Below are positions 7,082-13,301 of a DNA stretch of 15,554 nucleotides, one piece after another. The stretch is taken from the NCBI GenBank assembly GCA_027031025.1, contig JALVEJ010000053.1, positions 1 to 15,554 of the forward strand, in the 5' to 3' direction. A program made the translations under genes and the position numbers. How positions within the stretch are numbered: the stretch's first letter is position 1; the number at the start of each line of letters is the position of its first letter. The notes beneath the pieces are model-generated. The model worked only from the letters and a program-made list of their open reading frames with translations, ran no database searches and was not told where the DNA came from. Source of the DNA: Flavobacteriales bacterium (GTDB lineage: Bacteria; Bacteroidota; Bacteroidia; Flavobacteriales; Flavobacteriaceae).

Positions 7082-8440
7082 ATGAAAAATAGATTTCCAA
7101 CAATTTGGCATTTTATCGTTATAATATTATATTTAATTCTTTTTACTTATCCAATATCAAAACTGCAAAATTTATTACCAAAATCATTGAGTGCTTGGGG
7201 TATGCTTTTAGCTTATGCCATTCCTATGTATTTAACTATTTGGGCTACACGACGCACTTTTAATAAAAAAGGTAAACTCAATTATACCCCCCGATATTTG
7301 TTTTTATTGCCTTTGGTTATTGTAGTGGCTTATGCTTTTTTGATCATTGGAGAATTTACAATTTATCTGCTACCTAAGCCTAGCGGATTTTGGAAAAATA
7401 TCTTTGATGCCCTCAATAAAACCATGGCGGAAATATTTAATAACCGGATAGCCGGTTTTATTATGGTTGCTATAGCAGCACCTATTTTTGAAGAAATTTT
7501 GTTTAGAGGTATCATTTTAAGAGCCTTATTAAAAAAATATAATCCATATTTGGCTATTTTGTTATCAGCCATAGGTTTTGGAATTTTTCATATGAACCCG
7601 TGGCAATTCTTATATGCTACCGTATTAGGTTTGTATTTAGGATATATGTATTGGAAAACTCGCAGTTTATTTTACCCAATTGTCATTCATACATTACTCA
7701 ATGCAACAGCATTTTTTATGGCACAATTTGTTGATTTACCCGGAACGGAAGGTATTACTGAACATTTGACAGGAGAGGATTTACAGAAATTTTTGGGATT
7801 AGTTGCTTTCGCTTTGGGGATTATTATTTCTGCGTGGTATTATTTTGAAAAATATTTTGCTCAAATTCCAAAAGAAATTGTTTTAGCCACACAAAATCCT
7901 CATAAGATTGATGAAATCAAGCAAATCTTACCGGCAAACTATCAGTTAAAGTCTTTAAAAGATATAGAATTTAATGAAAAACTAAAAGAAACCGGTAATA
8001 CATTGGAATCTAATGCTTTACAAAAAGTGCGGCAAATATCCATACCTTACGATGTTGATGCCATAGCCGATGATACCGGACTGGAAGTGGAAGCACTTCA
8101 TGGCGCGCCGGGAGTTTATAGTGCGCGTTATGCCGGTGATCATGCAACTGATGAAGAGAATGTGTATAAATTATTAAAAGACATGGAAGGGGTGGAGAAT
8201 AGAGCGGCACAATTTAGAACGGTTGTAGCGTATAGCAAAGGTAACCAAGAACATATTGTTTCGGGAATTGTAAAAGGACATATAACCGATGAACCACGAG
8301 GAACCGGCGGTTTTGGATACGATTCGGTGTTTGTTCCGGAGGGCTATACCCAAACTTTTGCCGAGTTGGGTGAAGCAGAAAAAAATAAAATCAGTCATAG
8401 AGCGATCGCCTTGCAAAAGTTAAAAGAAAAATTAAAATAA
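7082..8440 (+). CDS. Fusion of a CPBP/CAAX-type intramembrane protease with RdgB/HAM1 nucleoside-triphosphate pyrophosphatase
   Basis: One 452-residue frame joins two complete families. Residues 1-260 form a membrane protein of about seven to eight helices with the three CPBP (Abi, CAAX prenyl protease 2-like) motifs: Glu137-Glu138 and Arg142 in EEILFRG, His170 in FGIFHMNPW, and His203/Asn207 in HTLLN. Residues 263-452 are an RdgB-type pyrophosphatase, which hydrolyses dITP, XTP and similar damaged purine triphosphates to monophosphates: VLATQNPHKIDEI, NTLESNAL, DDTGLEV at 330-336, GAPGVYSARYAG, FGYDSVF, and SHR at 438-440. The RdgB part starts where the free enzyme normally has its initiator Met, directly after the last helix. 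No ATG, GTG or TTG start exists at the junction. I start at ATG 7082; the TTG at 7022 lies in a palindromic repeat. The gene converges on its neighbour with a 12-base gap. A sequencing indel or deletion at the junction cannot be excluded. Confidence 0.88.
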   Translation: MKNRFPTIWHFIVIILYLILFTYPISKLQNLLPKSLSAWGMLLAYAIPMYLTIWATRRTFNKKGKLNYTPRYLFLLPLVIVVAYAFLIIGEFTIYLLPKPSGFWKNIFDALNKTMAEIFNNRIAGFIMVAIAAPIFEEILFRGIILRALLKKYNPYLAILLSAIGFGIFHMNPWQFLYATVLGLYLGYMYWKTRSLFYPIVIHTLLNATAFFMAQFVDLPGTEGITEHLTGEDLQKFLGLVAFALGIIISAWYYFEKYFAQIPKEIVLATQNPHKIDEIKQILPANYQLKSLKDIEFNEKLKETGNTLESNALQKVRQISIPYDVDAIADDTGLEVEALHGAPGVYSARYAGDHATDEENVYKLLKDMEGVENRAAQFRTVVAYSKGNQEHIVSGIVKGHITDEPRGTGGFGYDSVFVPEGYTQTFAELGEAEKNKISHRAIALQKLKEKLK

Positions 8441-8452
8441 AGGACTACAAAG

Positions 8453-8869
8453 TTAAAAACGCTTTAAAAATTCTTCTTTTACCTTTTTCAATTGTTCATA
8501 AGAAAAGGATTCTAAATTTATGCTAATTGTTTTACCGTTTTTAAGATGTAAGATGATTTCAAAAATATGTATTTCGTAGGAGTCAATATCTTTATATTTG
8601 ACTTCTGTTAGTTTGTTTTTGGGCGTTTTAAAGATAATTTTATCGGTGTCAAATTTGACAAAATAGCTGTTGCACTTTGGAAAATATAAGAATAAAAAAC
8701 CTATAATCAAATTTATACCTGATGTGATAAGTTGTCCAAAGTATTCCCAGAAATTTCCTCTATAACCTTTGACTAAATTTAAAATAATTAGAATACTTGA
8801 AACAATAATAATAAAAAGCCCAATAATACGATAATGACTGGAATTTTTGTAAGCATAAATGGTTTTCAT
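8453..8869 (-). CDS. Small two-helix membrane protein with PH-like C-terminal domain
   Basis: A 138-residue protein of unknown function. Two hydrophobic helices lie at about residues 13-34 (IIGLFIIIVSSILIILNLV) and 44-65 (ITSGINLIIGFLFLYF). They are followed by an alternating beta-rich stretch (FVKFDTDKIIFKTPKN, KYKDIDSYEIHIFEIILHLK, GKTISINL) and a final basic helix (SYEQLKKVKEEFLKRF). This layout matches small bacterial PH-like domain proteins common in Bacteroidota, but no specific family is recognised. It lies between two unrelated transcripts. A TAnnTTTG-like element stands 16 bases before its ATG, suggesting its own promoter. The coding sequence is AT-rich like its neighbours. Confidence 0.75.
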   Translation of the reverse strand: MKTIYAYKNSSHYRIIGLFIIIVSSILIILNLVKGYRGNFWEYFGQLITSGINLIIGFLFLYFPKCNSYFVKFDTDKIIFKTPKNKLTEVKYKDIDSYEIHIFEIILHLKNGKTISINLESFSYEQLKKVKEEFLKRF

Positions 8870-8885
8870 TTCAAAAAAATCTATA

Positions 8886-8893
8886 CAAAATTA
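8886..8893 (-). promoter_or_regulatory. Possible -7 promoter element for the two-helix membrane protein gene
   Basis: Read on the minus strand this is TAATTTTG, a match to TAnnTTTG, 16 bases upstream of the ATG at 8869. That is almost the same distance as for the element before 5970. No well-placed -33 element is seen. Confidence 0.35.
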
Positions 8894-8905
8894 ATGCTTA
8901 TAAAA

Positions 8906-8939
8906 CAAAAATCCCTTGATTGATAGTCAAGGGTTTTTT
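8906..8939 (-). terminator. Intrinsic terminator after the E2 gene
   Basis: CCCTTGA (8913-8919) pairs with TCAAGGG (8927-8933) around a 7-base loop. On the minus strand a T-run follows the stem, 15-40 bases beyond the E2 stop codon. The plus-strand side also has six T, so the hairpin is nearly symmetrical. Confidence 0.8.
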
Positions 8940-8953
8940 GTATGTGAAAAAAT

Positions 8954-10267
8954 CTATAACAAATTGTCACCGGTAAAACTTTCAAGATATTCGGCAACCC
9001 GTTTGGCAAACAAGCCGCCCAACATACCGTCAACGACTCTATGATCGTAGGAATGCGATAAAATCATTTTTTGTCTAATGCCGATCATATCACCATCGGG
9101 GGTTTCTATGACTGACGGCATTTTGCGAATAGCACCCAATGCCATAATAGCTACTTGCGGCTGATTAATAATGGCGGAACCGGCGATGTTGCCAAAGGTG
9201 CCAATATTGGTAACCGTATAAGTACCACCTGTTATTTCGTCCGGTTTGAGTTTGTTTTCGCGTGCGCGTTTGGCCAAATCGTTGACTGCTTTGGTCAAGC
9301 CGGTCAAACTTAGGCGGTCAGCATCTTTAATAACCGGTACAATTAAATTGCCACTGGGCAATGCCACTGCCATGCCTATATTGATATGTTTCTTTTTAAT
9401 GATTTTGGTGCCATCCAATTGCACATTTATCATCGGATAATTTTTAATAGCTTTGATAATATAATAGATAAAAATAGGCGTAAAGGTTATTTTTTCACCT
9501 TCTTTGCGTAAAAATTCATCTTTTATTTGGTTACGCCAATTAACAATTTTAGTCACGTCGGCTTCAACAAAAGATTGTACGTGTGGCGAGACATGTTTGG
9601 ATTGCACCATATGTTCGGCAATTAATTTGCGCATTCTATCCATTTCAATAACTTCATCACCATTTTCCAATACAATGCCTTTTGGTTGATTTACAACTTC
9701 CGGTTCGTGAGCAAAACTTTGCTTTTCAACAGTTTGAGTTGCCGGTTGTGTTGCTGCTTTACCAGATTTTTTGTCGGCGACATATTTCAAAATGTCATCT
9801 TTTGTAACGCGTCCATTTTTACCGGTGCCTTGTATTTGGTCCAGTTCTTGTTGACTGATGCCTTCTGTTTTGGCAATAGTTTTCACCAAGGGCGAATAAA
9901 ATCGTTCGGGGGAAGAAGAAATTGTAATGTCTTGATTTTCAACTTTATTTTCGGATGTTTCTGTTACAGTTTCTTCTAATTCCGGATTCTTAATAATACC
10001 GGTTACCGGTTCTTCTTCTATTGCTTGATCTGTTTCTATGATGGCAATCACTTCCCCGATTTTTACCACATCATCTACCTCAAAAAAACGTTCTACCAAC
10101 ACACCGGGAACTTCACTGGGAACTTCCGAATCGACTTTGTCGGTTGCGACTTCCAATACGGTTTCATCTTCTTCAATTGTGTCACCTATATTCTTGTTCC
10201 AAGCTGTTATGGTTGCTTCTATTACACCTTCTCCCAACTTGGGTAATCTAAGTTCGTATCTTGCCAT
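8954..10267 (-). CDS. 2-oxo acid dehydrogenase complex E2 component (dihydrolipoamide acyltransferase)
   Basis: A 437-residue E2 with the full domain order. The lipoyl domain is at residues 1-80, with the lipoylated Lys44 in EVATDKVDSEVPSE. An acidic, flexible linker (about 82-120) follows, then the E3-binding domain from about 123 to 165 (YSPLVKTIAKTEGI, GTGKNGRVTKDDIL), a second linker, and the acyltransferase domain from about 205. That domain ends in SYDHRVVDG, with catalytic His409 and Asp413. E2 forms the core of the complex and transfers the acyl group from lipoyl-lysine to coenzyme A. The single lipoyl domain with VDSEVPSE resembles branched-chain/generic E2 proteins of flavobacteria more than the pyruvate enzyme, but the substrate cannot be fixed here. 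E1 and E3 genes are not adjacent. It appears to be a single-gene transcript ending at the terminator near 8920. Confidence 0.92.
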   Translation of the reverse strand: MARYELRLPKLGEGVIEATITAWNKNIGDTIEEDETVLEVATDKVDSEVPSEVPGVLVERFFEVDDVVKIGEVIAIIETDQAIEEEPVTGIIKNPELEETVTETSENKVENQDITISSSPERFYSPLVKTIAKTEGISQQELDQIQGTGKNGRVTKDDILKYVADKKSGKAATQPATQTVEKQSFAHEPEVVNQPKGIVLENGDEVIEMDRMRKLIAEHMVQSKHVSPHVQSFVEADVTKIVNWRNQIKDEFLRKEGEKITFTPIFIYYIIKAIKNYPMINVQLDGTKIIKKKHINIGMAVALPSGNLIVPVIKDADRLSLTGLTKAVNDLAKRARENKLKPDEITGGTYTVTNIGTFGNIAGSAIINQPQVAIMALGAIRKMPSVIETPDGDMIGIRQKMILSHSYDHRVVDGMLGGLFAKRVAEYLESFTGDNLL

Positions 10268-10524
10268 TTTATATATTTTTTACATCAGCGAATTTAAGAA
10301 ATTTTACGGATTATTATCCTGATAAAATCTAATTTTTCTTAGGCTCATTATTTTATGATAAATTTTGGTGTCCGGTTTGAAATGACGATTTAATTTAGTC
10401 GTATCTCACATAAATGTTGGTATATTTAAACTTATATAATTGATTTATTGTCAATTATTTATAATTATGGCATATTATTTGAAAACAAATTAATGAGTTG
10501 GATGTTTAATTAAAAATTGAAGTT
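10268..10524. other. Divergent intergenic region between E2 and the repeat-protein gene
   Basis: These 257 AT-rich bases lie between two divergently transcribed genes and should hold both promoters. On the plus strand a TTG at 10448-10450 and TATTATTTG near 10473-10481 loosely resemble a -33/-7 pair for the gene at 10525, but the -7 spacing is off by one base. I see no clear promoter for E2, no operator, no small RNA and no small gene. Confidence 0.4.
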
Positions 10525-11130
10525 ATGAAAAGATTTAGTTTATTATTAATCATTGTATGGTTAAACGGCCTGTATGCCAATCATGTTTTTCCGTCAGCAT
10601 GGCATCGTTTGGACGAACCGGTGAAAATCCGTGAAAGACACGTTGACTTTTATATTTTCCCTGATGGTAGTTTTGATTTTAATGCCCATGGGTCTCATTA
10701 TCAATATGCAGGACATACAGGGGTGTTAATACAACGAGACCGATACGGTAAAATAAGACGAGTCGGGAATATTTTTATAAATTACAACCGTTACGGGCAA
10801 GTGAGTCGTATTGGTCGAATATTTATCAAATACAACCGAAGGGGGTTGGTTGAACGAATCGGACACCGGTTTATTCTATATAACCGGAGGGGATATTATT
10901 TGGTAAGAAGTCACAGATATTATCGCCCGGGATATGTTTATGGAAGCACTTATTATTACGGCCCGGCTTGTAATATGCCTATTTATGAGAATAATTTTTC
11001 CTATGATGATGAGCCTTTTGAATATGGTGATGAAGAAATATATAATGATGATGATTATTACTACCGCTCGTCAAATCGTCAACCGGAAAGTGCTTCTTCA
11101 AAAAAAATACATAAAAACAGACGTCATTAA
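10525..11130 (+). CDS. Secreted Tyr/Arg-rich protein with three 16-residue repeats
   Basis: A 201-residue protein of unknown function. An N-terminal signal peptide (KRFSLLLIIVWLNGLYA) is followed by an aromatic, His-rich region. Three tandem 16-residue repeats then occupy residues 73-88, 89-104 and 105-120 (nt 10741-10788, 10789-10836, 10837-10884), with a fourth repeat begun. The shared pattern is R-(Y/R)-G-x-(I/V)-x-R-(I/V)-G-x-x-F-I-x-Y-N, which predicts short beta strands joined by turns. The C-terminal part is Tyr-rich, then acidic (EYGDEEIYNDDDYYY), and ends in a basic tail (KKIHKNRRH). Repeat proteins of this kind occur in flavobacteria as uncharacterised exported proteins. No enzyme motif, lipobox or type IX sorting domain is visible. 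It stands alone on the plus strand and ends at a bidirectional terminator. Confidence 0.75.
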   Translation: MKRFSLLLIIVWLNGLYANHVFPSAWHRLDEPVKIRERHVDFYIFPDGSFDFNAHGSHYQYAGHTGVLIQRDRYGKIRRVGNIFINYNRYGQVSRIGRIFIKYNRRGLVERIGHRFILYNRRGYYLVRSHRYYRPGYVYGSTYYYGPACNMPIYENNFSYDDEPFEYGDEEIYNDDDYYYRSSNRQPESASSKKIHKNRRH

Positions 11131-11133
11131 TAA

Positions 11134-11177
11134 AAAAAAGAGGTTGTCATAAATACAAGGTAAACAGCCTCTTTTTT
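11134..11177. terminator. Bidirectional intrinsic terminator between convergent genes
   Basis: AAAAAAGAGGTTGT (11134-11147) pairs with ACAGCCTCTTTTTT (11164-11177), a 14-bp stem with one T-G wobble and a 16-base loop. The A-run on one side and T-run on the other let it serve both the repeat-protein gene and crcB. The crcB stop codon lies at its right edge. Confidence 0.88.
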
Positions 11178-11550
11178 AAAAGAATTTTGACAAGTAATAA
11201 CCCAATCCAACAGCAAATAGCCCCACAATTAAAGTCGTAAAAAAATACGAGAGGAATAATAAAAACTTGCCGTTTTGCAGCATCACCATATTTTCAAATG
11301 CAAATGATGAAAAAGTGGTAAAACCGCCTAAAAAACCGGCTATTAAAAGCGCTTGGTATTCATGGTTGAGATTTAAAGTTCGCAAGTTATATCCGGCTAA
11401 AATACCAATCAAAAAACTGCCGACCACATTCACCAAAAAAGTGCCGTAAGGCGTTAAAAAATCATTACGGTTGAGTGTTATTCCTATCAAATACCGAAAG
11501 GCGCTACCCAGTCCGCCTCCTACAAAAACCAACAAAACTTTTTGTATCAT
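11176..11550 (-). CDS. crcB: Fluoride ion channel CrcB/FluC
   Basis: At 124 residues with four hydrophobic helices this matches the Fluc family, which exports fluoride as a dual-topology dimer. Signatures are GGGLGSAFRY (11-20), GTFLVNVVGSFLIG (36-49, with pore Asn41), and GFLGGFTTFSSF (72-83), which holds the central sodium site region and the two phenylalanines of the fluoride track. No residue looks missing. Its ATG overlaps the stop of the upstream SRPBCC gene as ATGA, so the two are translationally coupled. Only one crcB copy is present; some bacteria have two adjacent copies. No fluoride riboswitch is apparent in the leader region. The transcript ends at the bidirectional terminator. 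Confidence 0.95.
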   Translation of the reverse strand: MIQKVLLVFVGGGLGSAFRYLIGITLNRNDFLTPYGTFLVNVVGSFLIGILAGYNLRTLNLNHEYQALLIAGFLGGFTTFSSFAFENMVMLQNGKFLLFLSYFFTTLIVGLFAVGLGYYLSKFF

Positions 11551-12587
11551 TCTACGGTCATTTCTTTGGGTTCTACTTCAATTACGGGGATATATAAATA
11601 AGTAATCCAATCAGCCGGATTTAAAGATTGGGTATGTCCTACGGCATAAACTTCAAAGGGATCTCTAGTTGTATCTGGAATAAATTGTTCATTTGATGCA
11701 ATATATTGATAGCTCTTATCCCAAGCATCGCCAAGATATTTATAGGCGCCTTGATATTTGACTTTTAAATAGTGTCCGCCCGGGTTTTGTCCGGTTAAAA
11801 TACCGGCATCGTTAACCGTAACTTTTTCTTTGGTCGGTATGCTGGCGGAAAAAATAACCGAATTATTAGCTTTGTCCCGTTTGTGGTATATTACAAATGG
11901 TTTGCCGTTGGTTTCAATTTGATTTTTTACGGCATAAATAATGACATCGGGTAGCAATTTGTCTAAATATTTGCCCAAACTATCCATTTTGCAACTGGCT
12001 GATTTGTAGAGATAATAGGTAGCACTTAAATCAACCGGTTTTAAAATAGTCGTTTCATGTTTAGCCACATCTTGATGAACCGACCGGTCTATTAATTCCA
12101 AACCACGCACCATTGCCGGTCCCATAAGTTCGTCCATTTGTTTGGCAAAGAAGCGTTGGGTCAAGGGCAATTCGCCCGACACCGTCCAACTAACGGAAAC
12201 ACCCTTATCATTAGGTTTTATTTGCCATTTGTATTCTTGTGTTGTTTCATTAGATGACAAAGATTGCACAATCAAACTGTCCGGTGATAAAGTCAAATTA
12301 GTTAATTTTTGCCGGTTCCCGTCGGCATCTGTAAACCGGAAATAATCGCCTTCTTTACCGGTTGATTCAGAAAATTCAAATTTGATTAATGAGTCTTTAT
12401 CTTTCCAAGGCGCCCATTTATCCCAATTTTTAAGATTGGCTATTTGTTGATAAACCAAGTTTGCCGGTGCATTAATTTGCCGGATTCTGACCACTTTAAA
12501 TTCACTATCCAATGAAATCAAGTAACCGCCTATAGCTACCCCAATGAGCAAAATCAGCAAGAAAAAATATTTAATTTTTTTGAGCAT
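11547..12587 (-). CDS. Membrane-anchored SRPBCC-domain protein with C-terminal GyrI-like domain
   Basis: A 346-residue protein with an N-terminal hydrophobic anchor (IKYFFLLILLIGVAIGGYLI) and no cleavage or lipobox signal. A SRPBCC (polyketide-cyclase/START-like) ligand-binding domain follows at about residues 33-170, recognisable by INAPANLVYQQIANLKNWDK and WAPWKDKD. The C-terminal part, about residues 180-340, looks like a GyrI-like/AraC effector-binding domain: GGHYLKVKYQGAYKYLGDAW, DPFEVYAVG, and WITYLYIPV. Both folds bind small hydrophobic or cationic molecules in other proteins, but no ligand can be named here. The DNA-binding part found in AraC/MerR-type regulators is absent, so it is not a transcription factor. 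It lies 33 bases after aroQ and overlaps crcB by four bases, suggesting one operon. Confidence 0.85.
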   Translation of the reverse strand: MLKKIKYFFLLILLIGVAIGGYLISLDSEFKVVRIRQINAPANLVYQQIANLKNWDKWAPWKDKDSLIKFEFSESTGKEGDYFRFTDADGNRQKLTNLTLSPDSLIVQSLSSNETTQEYKWQIKPNDKGVSVSWTVSGELPLTQRFFAKQMDELMGPAMVRGLELIDRSVHQDVAKHETTILKPVDLSATYYLYKSASCKMDSLGKYLDKLLPDVIIYAVKNQIETNGKPFVIYHKRDKANNSVIFSASIPTKEKVTVNDAGILTGQNPGGHYLKVKYQGAYKYLGDAWDKSYQYIASNEQFIPDTTRDPFEVYAVGHTQSLNPADWITYLYIPVIEVEPKEMTVE

Positions 12588-12620
12588 AAATCCAATATTT
12601 TGTGCAAATGTAAAGATTTT

Positions 12621-13052
12621 TTACAGATTAGCCCTGTTTTTTAGCAGCCATTCTATGGCTAATGCGTAGCCGTTTAATCCCTTTCCCATGATTGTATATA
12701 CAGCTACTTCGCTTATAAAGGAATGTTGCCGGTATGCTTCGCGTTTGGTGATATCGGAAATGTGAATTTCAACTACTGGTATGTCTATCGCTTTAATACA
12801 GTCGGCAATGGCAATGGAAGTATGGGTATAAGCAGCCGGATTTAAGATAACAGCATCATATTGATTATCAGCTTCTTGCAACTTATCAATTATGCTGCCT
12901 TCATGATTAGTCTGGTAATAATCTATTTTATGTGTAGGGAATTTATTTCGTAATTCTTTAAAAAAATCTTCAAAACTTTGATGTCCGTAAATATCCGGTT
13001 CTCGTTTACCGAGAATATTCAAATTGGGTCCGTTGATGATGAGAATGTTCAT
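12621..13052 (-). CDS. aroQ: Type II 3-dehydroquinate dehydratase
   Basis: At 143 residues this is the normal length for the dodecameric type II enzyme, which dehydrates 3-dehydroquinate to 3-dehydroshikimate in the shikimate pathway in the cytoplasm. Conserved pieces are NGPNLNILGKREPDIYG with catalytic Tyr22, NHEG at 49-52, NPAAYTHTS at 71-79, and EIHISDITKREAYR at 95-108 with general acid His97 and Arg108. The C-terminal GKGLNGYALA is also typical. Asp100 stands where many relatives have Asn, a minor change. Start and length are standard. It heads a likely minus-strand operon with the SRPBCC gene and crcB, whose products have no known link to shikimate metabolism. The upstream region is full of palindromic repeats. 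Confidence 0.95.
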   Translation of the reverse strand: MNILIINGPNLNILGKREPDIYGHQSFEDFFKELRNKFPTHKIDYYQTNHEGSIIDKLQEADNQYDAVILNPAAYTHTSIAIADCIKAIDIPVVEIHISDITKREAYRQHSFISEVAVYTIMGKGLNGYALAIEWLLKNRANL

Positions 13053-13071
13053 TGTTTAATTATTTAATGCC

Positions 13072-13126
13072 GGTGGTTTCGATACATCCCGTCCCGACTT
13101 TCGTCGGGTCGGGACACTCAACCACC
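13072..13126 (-). repeat. Intergenic palindromic element, CTGAGTG family, full copy in inverse orientation
   Basis: Outer arms GGTGGTT (13072-13078) and AACCACC (13120-13126) pair perfectly. Inner arms TCCCGTCCCGAC and GTCGGGTCGGGA pair with one mismatch around TTTC. Between them lie TCGATACA and CACT, the reverse complement of the framework seen at 6997-7042. Confidence 0.8.
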
Positions 13127-13150
13127 TTTGATTCTGCTTCATAGGTCACA

Positions 13151-13201
13151 ACACTCAGCCACCTTTGTGAGTCGGGACACTGAGCCACCTTACTCAGCGC
13201 C
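13151..13201 (-). repeat. Tandem half copies of the CTGAGTG palindrome family
   Basis: ACACTCAGCCACCTTTG (13151-13167) repeats 13114-13130 with one mismatch. GGGACACTGAGCCACC (13174-13189) matches 13111-13126 with two mismatches, and ACTCAGCGCC (13192-13201) is a shorter remnant. These look like decayed right halves of the element. Confidence 0.6.
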
Positions 13202-13215
13202 CTTTAATACTGCTA

Positions 13216-13244
13216 CAAAAGTAGGTCATTGAGTGGTTTTGCAA
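13216..13244 (-). promoter_or_regulatory. Possible aroQ promoter overlapping a palindromic element
   Basis: On the minus strand TTG (13244-13242) is followed after 18 bases by TACTTTTG (13223-13216), a match to TAnnTTTG. It would give aroQ a leader of roughly 150 bases running through the other repeat copies. This is a weak pattern match in AT-rich sequence. Confidence 0.22.
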
Positions 13245-13274
13245 CGTAAGGAGCAAAAGTGTACCGAAATGACC
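13224..13274 (+). repeat. Intergenic palindromic element, CTGAGTG family, full copy
   Basis: Outer arms GGTCATT (13224-13230) and AATGACC (13268-13274) pair perfectly, and TTTTGC pairs with GCAAAA inside. AAGTAGGTC followed by TGAGTG is shared with the copy at 6997, including the bases just before the arm, and GTGTACCGAA recurs on the right. Confidence 0.75.
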
Positions 13275-13301
13275 GGTTTTATTATTGTCATTTCTAATAA
13301 A

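Larger units (their letters stand above)
13053..13301. other. Repeat-filled intergenic region upstream of aroQ
   Basis: These 249 bases contain no gene. They carry one full inverted palindrome (13072-13126), several half copies (13151-13201), another full copy (13224-13274), and a possible aroQ promoter inside the last. The rest is AT-rich sequence after the flippase stop. Confidence 0.7.

Noticed and set aside
9686..10246. Plus-strand frames antisense to the E2 gene, rich in Phe and Cys
   Set aside because: They mirror the acidic Glu-rich linker and lipoyl domain of E2 on the opposite strand and have no independent support.
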